DNA of 5,382 nt, from contig SVNB01000104.1 of assembly GCA_015067125.1 (NCBI GenBank), forward strand, positions 1 to 5,382, written 5' to 3'. Of this stretch, positions 1 to 5,382 are shown in pieces (positions within the stretch are counted from its first letter, which is position 1; each line of letters opens with the position of its first letter). The notes beneath the pieces were generated by a model. The model had not been told where the DNA came from. It did not search any database and was given only the letters and a program-made list of their open reading frames with translations. Both the position numbers and the translations under genes were made by a program. The DNA is from Oscillospiraceae bacterium. Its GTDB lineage: Bacteria > Bacillota > Clostridia > Oscillospirales > Ruminococcaceae.

Positions 1-604
1 GGCGGTGAAGCTCCGTAACTTCCGCTTTATAACAGCCAAACATTCTTTTTATCTGGTGATAGCGCCCTTCGGAAATGGTAACCTCGCAGGTGTATTCGCC
101 GGTTATCAAAAGTTCGGCGGTTTTGCAGATGCCGTCGCTAAGCGTAATTCCGGCGGCAAAGCCGTTTTTCATTTCTTCCGTTACCGGAATATCAAGGGTA
201 ACGGCGTATTTTTTCGGAACGTGCTTTTTCGGCGCAAGTATTCTGTGGGCAAAATCACCGTCATCGGTGATTATCATAAGTCCGGTGGTGTTTTTATCAA
301 GGCGTCCGGCAGGAAAAAGTCCGCTTCTCATAAGTTCCGGCGGAACAAGTTCCAGAACGGTTTTTTGTTCCGGGTCTTCCGTTGCGGAAATATAGCCTTT
401 GGGTTTGTTCAGCACAAGGTATTGGTGCGCTTTTCCGCTTATCTTTTTTGTGCCAAGAAAAATTTCGTCGCCTTCCGCAACTTTATATTCCGCAGAACGT
501 ATAACAAAGCCGTTTACGGAAACGCTGCCTCCGGAGATTTCTGCCTTTGCTTCCTTGCGGGAAAGCCCCGTTCTGGAAGAGATTATTTTATCAAGTCTTT
601 CCAA
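1..604 (-). CDS. rsuA: 16S rRNA pseudouridine synthase, RsuA family (partial, C-terminus off the left edge)
   Basis: RsuA-type enzymes isomerise one uridine of the small-subunit rRNA (U516 in E. coli) to pseudouridine during 30S assembly in the cytoplasm. The 201 residues in the window begin with an S4 RNA-binding domain (about residues 2-50, RLDKIISSRTGLSRKEA). The catalytic domain follows. It carries the family signature GRLDKNTTGLMIITDDG at 100-116, with the catalytic Asp at 103, then LAPKKHVPKKYAV, which is typical of RsuA rather than RluB/E/F, and YHQIKRMFG near the edge. Only the last 30-40 residues should be missing. I chose a TTG start because a strong GGGAGGAG site lies six bases upstream (positions 611-618), the S4 domain begins at residue 2, and no ATG or GTG fits better. 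It is divergent from the gtrA-like gene. The family call is firm; the exact target uridine is inferred. Confidence 0.9.
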   Translation of the reverse strand, partial: MERLDKIISSRTGLSRKEAKAEISGGSVSVNGFVIRSAEYKVAEGDEIFLGTKKISGKAHQYLVLNKPKGYISATEDPEQKTVLELVPPELMRSGLFPAGRLDKNTTGLMIITDDGDFAHRILAPKKHVPKKYAVTLDIPVTEEMKNGFAAGITLSDGICKTAELLITGEYTCEVTISEGRYHQIKRMFGCYKAEVTELHR

Positions 605-628
605 ATACGGCTCCTCCCTTCGCGGTAC

Positions 629-657
629 TTGATTTTAAAAGTAAAAAAATATAAAAT
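629..657 (+). promoter_or_regulatory. Sigma-70-type promoter of the gtrA-like gene
   Basis: TTGATT (629-634) and TAAAAT (652-657) are separated by exactly 17 bases. Transcription would start near 664, giving a leader of about 27 bases that contains the AGGA ribosome binding site at 681-684. The same box pattern (TTGACT-N17-TAAAAT) occurs before the miniprotein gene at 4704-4732, which supports it as the housekeeping promoter form in this organism. Confidence 0.6.
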
Positions 658-677
658 AGTAAAAGAATAAAAACCAA
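648..677 (-). promoter_or_regulatory. Weak candidate promoter for rsuA
   Basis: On the minus strand TATATT (648-653) is preceded by TTGGTT (672-677) with an 18-base spacer. The -10 matches the sigma-70 consensus in five of six places, the -35 in only three. The start would lie about 35-40 bases before the TTG codon. Its -10 overlaps the -10 of the opposite gtrA promoter, so the two may compete. The region is so AT-rich that chance matches are likely. Confidence 0.3.
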
Positions 678-690
678 AAAAGGAAAAAAT

Positions 691-1143
691 ATGCTTAAAA
701 AATTTTTTGAACTGCTTAAAAATGGCGATATAAAAGGACTTTTTATCGAACCCACGGAGGACAGTTTCCTTCAGTTTTTCAGATATATTTTTGTGGGCGG
801 AGCAAGCTTTGCTGCGGACTATGTGCTTTTGCACATAATAACGGAACTTGGGGTATATTATCTTATTTCCGGTGCTATTTCTTTTATTGCCGGACTTTTT
901 GTAAACTATGCCCTTTCAAAGCTGCTTGTTTTCAGCAAAAAAACAACCGGAGCGGAAAAAGCAAAGGAATTTTCCGTTTTCGCTGTAATTGCCGTTTTCG
1001 GCCTTATTATTACGGAAGCGCTTATGTGGCTTTTTACGGAAAAGCTTTTGTGGCACTATATGATTTCCAAAGCTGCTGCCGCCGTAATAGTTCTTTTCTG
1101 GAACTTCTTTATGAAAAAAATCCTTCTTTACAGAAAAAAATAA
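691..1143 (+). CDS. GtrA-family membrane protein (four predicted helices)
   Basis: GtrA-like proteins are small polytopic inner-membrane proteins. Some are thought to flip undecaprenyl-phosphate-linked sugars for O-antigen, teichoic acid or arabinogalactan decoration. The 150-residue product has the family's usual length and four hydrophobic segments at about 29-51, 54-79, 93-115 and 120-147. Family landmarks are FRYIFVGGASFAADYVLL in helix 1, FVNYALSKLLVFS at the end of helix 2, and a basic C-terminal KKILLYRKK. The start ATG is supported by AGGA six bases upstream. The gene stands alone on its strand between a promoter (629-657) and a terminator (1151-1175). No glycosyltransferase partner is in the window, so the sugar and pathway cannot be named. 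One TCA codon (Ser76) is its only use of the codons otherwise avoided here. Confidence 0.88.
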   Translation: MLKKFFELLKNGDIKGLFIEPTEDSFLQFFRYIFVGGASFAADYVLLHIITELGVYYLISGAISFIAGLFVNYALSKLLVFSKKTTGAEKAKEFSVFAVIAVFGLIITEALMWLFTEKLLWHYMISKAAAAVIVLFWNFFMKKILLYRKK

Positions 1144-1150
1144 TTATGAC

Positions 1151-1175
1151 GTGCGCCGGAAACGGCGCACTTTTT
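1151..1175 (+). terminator. Rho-independent terminator with GAAA tetraloop, between convergent genes
   Basis: GTGCGCCG (1151-1158) pairs perfectly with CGGCGCAC (1163-1170) around a four-base GAAA loop of the stable GNRA type. TTTTT (1171-1175) follows at once. This gives a strong terminator for the gtrA-like gene seven bases after its stop. On the minus strand the same stem directly follows the guaD stop codon, but the next T-run begins about a dozen bases later, so termination of the guaD transcript here would be weaker. Confidence 0.9.
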
Positions 1176-2451
1176 ATTTAAGCTCGATGCTTTTTCCGGC
1201 AACGCATTTGGCAACGATTTTTACTTCCGGATAAAGGTAGCATATGCGTTCGAACCGGTCGTGCATAGAAAGCTTTTTGGGAGTATAAAGCGCGCTGTCA
1301 TCAAGAACAACGGCATCAAATTCATATCCTTCATCAAAAGCGCCGGTTTTGCCGAAAAAGCTGCCGCCGCATCTGGTGGCCATATAAAAAGCCTCGTCAA
1401 CAGAAAGCTGGTGTTTTGTGCTGTCCACAAGGCGCCAGCGCAGTTTGGAACTCATAATGGCATCGGTCATGGCACGGAAAAGAGAAAGACTGCTGCCACC
1501 GGCAACGTCGCTGCCAAGGCCGACTTTAAGTCCGTTATCAAGAAATTCCCTTACGGGCGCAATTCCGGAAGCAACGTTCATATTGGTTTGGGGACAGTGG
1601 GCGATCCATACGCCCCGTTCTTTGATAAGCTTTTGCTCGCGCTCATCGGAATATACGCAGTGAGCCATAACGGTGGGGCAGTTTTCTCCGCCAAAAAGTC
1701 CGAAACGGTCATAGGCGTCGCTGTAAAATTCGGAAGAAGGGCAAAGCTCTTTAACCCACACAATTTCGCTTGGGTTTTCGGAAACATGGGACTGCACTGC
1801 TGTGCCGTGAAGTTTTTGAATATTGCCAAGTTCTGCCATAAGTTCATCCGTACAGGAAGGAATAAACCTTGGGGTGATTATGGGTTTTGTGTTTTTATAT
1901 TTGTTTTCGGTTTCGGATATCCAGTGTTCGGTTTCCGCAGCGGAAGCAGAAGTTTCTTCCCGGTAAATATCCGGAGAGTTTCTGTCCATATTCACTTTGC
2001 CAACGTATGTTTTAAGTCCGCTTTCTTCCAGCATATCCATCAAAAGCTCCGTTGCCGGAACGTGGATGGAAGCAAAAATGCTTGCCCTTGTGGTAGCGCT
2101 GTTTTTAAGGTCGCGCACAAAAACGGAATAGGCTTTTTCTGCGTACTCAATATCGGAGTAAGAAGCTTCTTCCGGAAAAGCGTATTTTTCAAGCCAGTCC
2201 AACAGTTCAAGGTCCATTCCGGTGCCGCGGTATGTATATTGAGGAGCGTGAACGTGCAGGTCCATAAGTCCCGGAATAATAAATTTGTCGCCGAAATCGG
2301 TGATTTTTACGTTTTTCCATTCTTCCGGAAGTTCTTTATATATTCCTTTGCAAAGGCCGTCTTCGCAAAGAAGCCAGCTGTTTTCAAAAATCTCTGTTTT
2401 TTTGTTTTCGTTAGTGTGGCAGATATGGCCTTTCCAGGCAAAACGGGACAT
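1174..2451 (-). CDS. guaD: Guanine deaminase (amidohydrolase superfamily)
   Basis: The enzyme hydrolyses guanine to xanthine and ammonia (EC 3.5.4.3) in purine salvage and breakdown in the cytoplasm. The 425 residues match the usual family length. Metal and catalytic residues of the amidohydrolase barrel are visible in order: HVH at 66-68, SHVSE with His222 and Glu225, MAHC with His264, and GSD with Asp315. Guanine-deaminase-specific stretches include APQYTYRGTGMDLELLDWL after the HxH, GKVNMDRNSPD at 151-161, and SLFRAMTDAIMSSKLRWR after Asp315. The start ATG has GGAG nine bases upstream. That site lies within the last two codons and stop of the preceding small membrane gene, whose stop codon is only five bases before this ATG, so translation is probably coupled. 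It is the last gene of the ygiQ operon and ends in the T-tract of the convergent terminator. Confidence 0.95.
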   Translation of the reverse strand: MSRFAWKGHICHTNENKKTEIFENSWLLCEDGLCKGIYKELPEEWKNVKITDFGDKFIIPGLMDLHVHAPQYTYRGTGMDLELLDWLEKYAFPEEASYSDIEYAEKAYSVFVRDLKNSATTRASIFASIHVPATELLMDMLEESGLKTYVGKVNMDRNSPDIYREETSASAAETEHWISETENKYKNTKPIITPRFIPSCTDELMAELGNIQKLHGTAVQSHVSENPSEIVWVKELCPSSEFYSDAYDRFGLFGGENCPTVMAHCVYSDEREQKLIKERGVWIAHCPQTNMNVASGIAPVREFLDNGLKVGLGSDVAGGSSLSLFRAMTDAIMSSKLRWRLVDSTKHQLSVDEAFYMATRCGGSFFGKTGAFDEGYEFDAVVLDDSALYTPKKLSMHDRFERICYLYPEVKIVAKCVAGKSIELK

Positions 2452-2456
2452 TCTGA

Positions 2457-2666
2457 TTATCTCCTTTTTAAGTAAATAAAAACCGTAAATAAAATAATTG
2501 CCGGAAATACATAAGTTGCGGCGTTAACAAGAACCCAGATATAAAACGGCGCGGAATTAAGGGTGGATGAATACGTAAAGTAATCAAGAACAGTGTTTAT
2601 TATGAAAAGAAAAACAAGAACGGCGGAAATAATTCCGCAGATTTTTGCGGCTTTCTGTTTATTCAT
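2457..2666 (-). CDS. Small two-helix membrane protein of unknown function
   Basis: I do not recognise this 69-residue protein. A short basic N-terminus (MNKQKAAK) precedes a hydrophobic helix at about 9-27. A short polar loop (DYFTYSSTLNSAP) follows, then a second helix at about 41-66 ending in KRR. This predicts a hairpin with both ends in the cytoplasm. Reality as a gene is supported by AAAGGAG six bases before the ATG, a 16-base gap to the ygiQ stop and a 5-base gap to guaD, whose ribosome binding site lies in its 3' end. Its codon use differs from all neighbours: Ser33 is TCA, and Leu59 and Leu66 are TTA, codons almost absent elsewhere in the window. No substrate can be assigned. A role linked to guanine uptake or to YgiQ is possible from position only. 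Confidence 0.8.
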   Translation of the reverse strand: MNKQKAAKICGIISAVLVFLFIINTVLDYFTYSSTLNSAPFYIWVLVNAATYVFPAIILFTVFIYLKRR

Positions 2667-2682
2667 ATAAAACTCCTTTAAA

Positions 2683-4593
2683 TCAATATCTGCGCTTCGG
2701 CTTTTTGGATTTTCCGGAAAGCTTGGGATTTTTGCGCTTGCCGCCGGTCTGTTCGGCCTTTTTGTAATAGGTTCCGTTTTTATCCGCGATGTTTTTTGCG
2801 CGGAAGTCTTCGCGCACTATGCAGTTTGCGTCGCTGCCGATAAGATCTTCGCGGTGGGCTTTGCGCAGTGCGGTGCGCACGGCATCTGCGTTTTCGGGAA
2901 TATAATACTGCAAAAGCGCGCGCTGCAAGGCTTTGTCTTCGGAATTTGTGGGAACGTAAACCTCTTTCATGGTATAGGGGTCAAGGCCGGTATAGAACAT
3001 ACAGGTAGAAACCGTTCCCGGGGTGGGGTAAAAATCCTGAACCTGTTCCGGGCGGATATTGTATTTTTTAAGGAACTGCGCCACCGCAACGGCATCTTTT
3101 ATGGTGCTTCCCGGATGGGAAGACATAAGATACGGCACAAGGTACTGTTCTTTTCCGGCGGATTTGGTAAGTTCCATAAATCTTTTCTGGAATTTTTCAA
3201 AAACGTCAATGTGCGGTTTGCCCATCATATCCAGAACGCCGGCACTGCAATGTTCCGGAGCAACTTTTAAATGTCCGCTTACGTGATATTTTACAAGGTC
3301 TTTAAAGAATCTGTCGTCTTCGTCGGCCATGACGTAATCATAGCGGATTCCGCTGCGGATAAATACGGCTTTTACCTTTGGCAGAGCGCGAAGCTCGCGC
3401 AGAATTTCAAGATATTCGCTGTGGTCTGCAATAAGATTGGGGCATGGCGTGGGCGCAAGACATTTTTTGCCGGTGCAAAGGCCAAGCTTTTTCTGCTTTT
3501 CACAGGCAGGGTTGCGGAAGTTTGCGGAAGGGCCGCCCACATCGTGGATATAGCCTTTAAATCTTGGGTCGGCGGTAAGGATTTTTGCTTCGCGCATAAT
3601 GGATTCGCGGCTTCTGCTGGTAACAAATCTTCCCTGATGGAAGGCAAGAGCGCAGAAGTTGCAGCCGCCGAAACAGCCGCGGTTATGGTTTATGGAAAAA
3701 AGCACTTCCTCGATGGCCGGAACGCCGCCCATTTTTTCATAAACCGGGTGATAATCGCGCATATAGGGCAGATCGAAAACCTCGTCCAGTTCCTGCTGGT
3801 TAAGGGGTGCGGAAGGCGGGTTTTGCACAAGCATCATTTTGCCGTGGCGCTGGATTATCTTTTTGCCGCGGATATGATCCTGCTCGTCCTGCTGTTTTCT
3901 TGTGGCAACGGCATATTCTTTTTTATCTTCGCAGACTTTTTCATAAGAGGGACATTCCACCGCAGGGCCGGGTTCATATTCGTTTACCGGAACAAGATAA
4001 CAGGTTCCACGGATATCGGTCATGGTGCAGGGGAATTCGCCGTTATTAAGTCTTTCCGCAATTTCAAGGGTCTGGTGTTCACCCATTCCATAAGAAAGCA
4101 AATCGGCTTTGGAATCCACAAGAACGGAAGGCATTACCTTGTTTTCCCAATAATCATAATGCGCAAAACGCCTAAGCGAAGCTTCGATTCCGCCGATGAT
4201 GACAGGAACGTCGGGATAGATGGATTTTATTTTTCGGCTGTAAACAGTAACGGCTCTGTCCGGGCGCAGTCCGGCTTTTTTGCCCGGAGAATATGCGTCA
4301 TCGCGGCGTTTGCGTTTTGCAACGGTATAGTGCGCCACCATAGAGTCTATATTGCCCGCAGAAACAAGAAAACCAAGGCGCGGTTTTCCAAAACGGGTAA
4401 AATCATAATTGCTTTTCCAGTCCGGCTGGGCAAGAATGGCAACACGATAACCCCGGCTTTCAAGCAGGCGGGAAAGAATCGCAGGACCGAAGGAAGGGTG
4501 GTCAACGTATGCGTCGCCGGTGACAAAGACAAAATCCACTTCGTCCCAGCCGCGTTTTTTCATATCTTCTTTATTGATGGGCAGAAAAGGCAT
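2683..4593 (-). CDS. ygiQ: YgiQ family radical SAM protein (UPF0313)
   Basis: This widely conserved radical SAM enzyme has no established substrate that I know of. The 636 residues match family length. The N-terminus carries FVTGDAYVDHPSFGPAIL (24-40) and LAQPDWK (54-60), followed by GGIEASLRRFAHYDYW (134-149) and LVDSKADLLSYG. The radical SAM cluster motif RGCFGGCNFC has cysteines 307, 311 and 314, which bind a 4Fe-4S cluster with S-adenosylmethionine. A second cysteine group (364, 373, 378, 384) is family-typical. Later landmarks are HLKVAPEH (441-448), GKEQYLVPYLMSSHPG and DFYPTPG. The tail of about 25 residues is rich in Lys and Arg, which may help RNA or ribosome contact. The ATG has GGAGG seven bases upstream. 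It is first gene of an operon with the 69-residue protein and guaD. It holds a single TTA codon (Leu442) among 636. Confidence 0.95.
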   Translation of the reverse strand: MPFLPINKEDMKKRGWDEVDFVFVTGDAYVDHPSFGPAILSRLLESRGYRVAILAQPDWKSNYDFTRFGKPRLGFLVSAGNIDSMVAHYTVAKRKRRDDAYSPGKKAGLRPDRAVTVYSRKIKSIYPDVPVIIGGIEASLRRFAHYDYWENKVMPSVLVDSKADLLSYGMGEHQTLEIAERLNNGEFPCTMTDIRGTCYLVPVNEYEPGPAVECPSYEKVCEDKKEYAVATRKQQDEQDHIRGKKIIQRHGKMMLVQNPPSAPLNQQELDEVFDLPYMRDYHPVYEKMGGVPAIEEVLFSINHNRGCFGGCNFCALAFHQGRFVTSRSRESIMREAKILTADPRFKGYIHDVGGPSANFRNPACEKQKKLGLCTGKKCLAPTPCPNLIADHSEYLEILRELRALPKVKAVFIRSGIRYDYVMADEDDRFFKDLVKYHVSGHLKVAPEHCSAGVLDMMGKPHIDVFEKFQKRFMELTKSAGKEQYLVPYLMSSHPGSTIKDAVAVAQFLKKYNIRPEQVQDFYPTPGTVSTCMFYTGLDPYTMKEVYVPTNSEDKALQRALLQYYIPENADAVRTALRKAHREDLIGSDANCIVREDFRAKNIADKNGTYYKKAEQTGGKRKNPKLSGKSKKPKRRY

Positions 4594-4619
4594 GGCGCTA
4601 CCTCCGAAAAAATATTTAC

Positions 4620-4625
4620 ATTATA
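4620..4625 (-). promoter_or_regulatory. -10 box candidate for the ygiQ operon
   Basis: A perfect TATAAT reads on the minus strand 26 bases before the ygiQ ATG. A start near 4613 would give a leader of about 20 bases, just enough for the GGAGG site (4601-4605). The sequence 17 bases further upstream matches the -35 consensus poorly, but the stretch at 4631-4670 is almost pure A/T and could act as an UP-like element. So short a leader leaves no room for a riboswitch or attenuator. Confidence 0.5.
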
Positions 4626-4703
4626 TAATAACATAAAATTATTAATTATTAAAGAAGAATTTATTACCTTTTGGAATAATGCGGGAACTTTACAGAATAT
4701 TCA

Positions 4704-4732
4704 TTGACTTATGCCGGGAAAAAAGATAAAAT
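4704..4732 (+). promoter_or_regulatory. Sigma-70-type promoter of the miniprotein-acetyltransferase operon
   Basis: TTGACT (4704-4709) and TAAAAT (4727-4732) are separated by the optimal 17 bases, each box one mismatch from consensus. The transcript should begin near 4739, giving about 30 bases of leader with the AGAGG ribosome binding site at 4756-4760 before the ATG at 4769. It is the strongest promoter match in the window. Confidence 0.75.
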
Positions 4733-4768
4733 TTAAACAGAATATTTTGCCGAAAAGAGGTTTTGAAT

Positions 4769-4981
4769 ATGAAAAAATTGTTTGCTTCCGTTATGGCTGC
4801 CGCAGTTTTTGCGGCTTCTTCCGTAACTGCTTTTGCCGGCGCACCGGTTCTTTTCGAAAATTCTGCTGGCATTATCAATACCGGAGGAGAAGGCCGCGGC
4901 CTTATGATTGCCGCCGGCGCTGTGGGCGTGCTTGCTCTTGCGGGTATTATATTTTTCTTTGTAAGCGGTAAAAAAAGATGA
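4769..4981 (+). CDS. Secreted miniprotein with signal peptide and C-terminal membrane anchor, unknown function
   Basis: I do not recognise this 70-residue protein as a named family. Residues 1-23 form a clear Sec signal peptide: MKK, a hydrophobic core, and a signal peptidase I type site AFA with cleavage before Gly24. About 20 polar or small residues follow (GAPVLFENSAGIINTGGEGR), then a hydrophobic segment at 45-65 and a basic end GKKR. The mature form would be a short outside stub on one helix. The stretch IINTGGEG before the helix resembles an LPxTG sorting signal in layout, but lacks the Leu and Pro. I chose ATG at 4769, with AGAGG eight bases before it; a TTG six bases upstream is too close to that site. 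The stop overlaps the start of the acetyltransferase gene as ATGA. It uses none of the avoided TTA, CTA or TCA codons, so its codon use fits the window. Confidence 0.8.
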   Translation: MKKLFASVMAAAVFAASSVTAFAGAPVLFENSAGIINTGGEGRGLMIAAGAVGVLALAGIIFFFVSGKKR

Positions 4982-5382
4982 TTCGCGAAGCTGAAGAAAA
5001 AGATATTTGCTCTCTTGCAAAGCTTGCCTCTTTGCCGGAAGTCTGGGGCGGAACAGAAGATGAGCTTTGCGAAGATTTTCGGGAACTTCTGGGTTCTTCC
5101 AAAAATCTTGTGGCGGTAAAGGAACTTGACGGAAAAATCGTTGCTTTTGCCAATATCCGTATAAGAAGCGAATACGTTGCCGGAACAACAACTTCTCCGG
5201 TGGCGTATCTTGAAGGCATTGCGGTGGCAAAGGAATACCGCAGAAAGGGCATTGCAAAAGAACTTTTTGAATTTTGCACCGGTTGGGCAAAAAAACGCGG
5301 CTGTACGGAATTCGGCAGCGACTGCCTTATTACAAACGAAGAAAGTTATGCTTTGCATATGGCCCTTGGATTTAAAGAAATC
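4978..5382 (+). CDS. GNAT N-acetyltransferase resembling AAC(6')-I aminoglycoside acetyltransferases (partial, cut by the right edge)
   Basis: GNAT enzymes move an acetyl group from acetyl-CoA to an amine. The 135 residues in the window cover nearly the whole domain; about ten C-terminal residues should be missing. The acetyl-CoA pyrophosphate-binding motif RRKGIA lies at 88-93 after the beta-strand VAYLEGIAV (75-83). IRSEYVAG, SPVAYLEGI, the C-terminal GSDC with Asp115, then ESYALHMALGFKE follow the order and spacing I recall for the AAC(6')-I subgroup that acetylates the 6' amine of kanamycin-type drugs. Such sequence likeness does not prove drug acetylation; many clostridial homologues are untested. 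The start overlaps the upstream stop (ATGA) and has no clear ribosome binding site of its own, so translation is probably coupled to the miniprotein. Cysteines at 11, 31, 100, 109 and 116 are numerous for its size. Confidence 0.85.
   Translation, partial: MIREAEEKDICSLAKLASLPEVWGGTEDELCEDFRELLGSSKNLVAVKELDGKIVAFANIRIRSEYVAGTTTSPVAYLEGIAVAKEYRRKGIAKELFEFCTGWAKKRGCTEFGSDCLITNEESYALHMALGFKEI

Noticed and set aside
5..670. Open plus-strand frame of 221 codons opposite rsuA
   Set aside because: Antisense register of a clear RsuA-family gene, with a composition rich in Phe, Arg and Lys typical of shadow frames.
1261..2475. Open plus-strand frame of 404 codons opposite guaD
   Set aside because: It is in exact antisense register with guaD and open only because guaD lacks TTA, CTA and TCA codons. 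The translation has no recognisable domain and there is no ribosome binding site of note.
4624..4629. TATAAT on the plus strand as a promoter of the miniprotein
   Set aside because: It arises from the palindromic TATAAT of the minus-strand box. The sequence 17 bases upstream (CCTCCG) is no -35 box, and a far better promoter lies at 4704-4732.
4594..4700. Purine riboswitch before the operon that contains guaD
   Set aside because: The likely transcript start leaves about 20 bases of leader, and I see no paired three-way-junction core or terminator stem in this AT-rich stretch.
3271..4707. Open plus-strand frame of 478 codons opposite ygiQ
   Set aside because: Same cause as above: antisense register with a firmly identified radical SAM gene. 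It would also run through the ygiQ promoter region.
4763..4768. TTG start giving a miniprotein longer by two residues
   Set aside because: It lies only two bases after the AGAGG site, too close for initiation. ATG at 4769 has an eight-base spacing and gives a standard MKK signal peptide.
4690..5358. Open minus-strand frame of 222 codons opposite the miniprotein and acetyltransferase
   Set aside because: The plus strand carries a promoter, a signal peptide and a clear GNAT domain. The minus frame has no such support.
1..5382. Insertion sequences, CRISPR arrays, tRNA genes, toxin-antitoxin or phage genes
   Set aside because: Looked for on both strands and not seen. No transposase, spaced repeat, cloverleaf or phage-type protein is present.

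Overview
The window looks like ordinary chromosome from a low-to-mid-GC member of the Bacillota, probably class Clostridia (Oscillospirales or Lachnospirales). That placement is inference from strong AGGAG-type ribosome binding sites, AT-rich promoters, the Clostridia-like guanine deaminase and the style of the proteins. No rRNA or marker gene is present to confirm it. The window has seven protein genes, no RNA gene, no mobile element and no CRISPR array. No gap between genes exceeds about 175 bases.

Left part: the window opens inside a minus-strand rsuA-type gene (16S rRNA pseudouridine synthase; its C-terminus lies off the left edge). It is divergent from a plus-strand gene for a GtrA-family four-helix membrane protein, and the two share an AT-rich promoter region of about 86 bp. 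The gtrA-like gene ends at a perfect 8-bp GAAA-tetraloop terminator. The stop codon of the convergent guaD gene lies in the T-tract of that terminator.

Middle: a compact minus-strand operon reads ygiQ (radical SAM protein, UPF0313) > a 69-residue two-helix membrane protein of unknown function > guaD (guanine deaminase). Gaps are 16 and 5 bases, and the guaD ribosome binding site lies inside the last codons of the small gene. The small gene is the codon-usage outlier of the window: it has two TTA and one TCA codon in 69, against two TTA/CTA/TCA codons in about 1,600 codons of the other six genes.

Right part: a divergent intergenic region of 175 bp carries an evident sigma-70-type promoter (TTGACT-N17-TAAAAT). 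It drives a 70-residue signal-peptide plus C-terminal-anchor miniprotein with a degenerate sorting-signal look. That gene overlaps by four bases (ATGA) a GNAT acetyltransferase resembling AAC(6')-I aminoglycoside acetyltransferases, which is cut by the right edge. This translationally coupled pair and the small gene in the ygiQ-guaD operon are the least explained parts of the window. The rest is conserved housekeeping or accessory metabolism.
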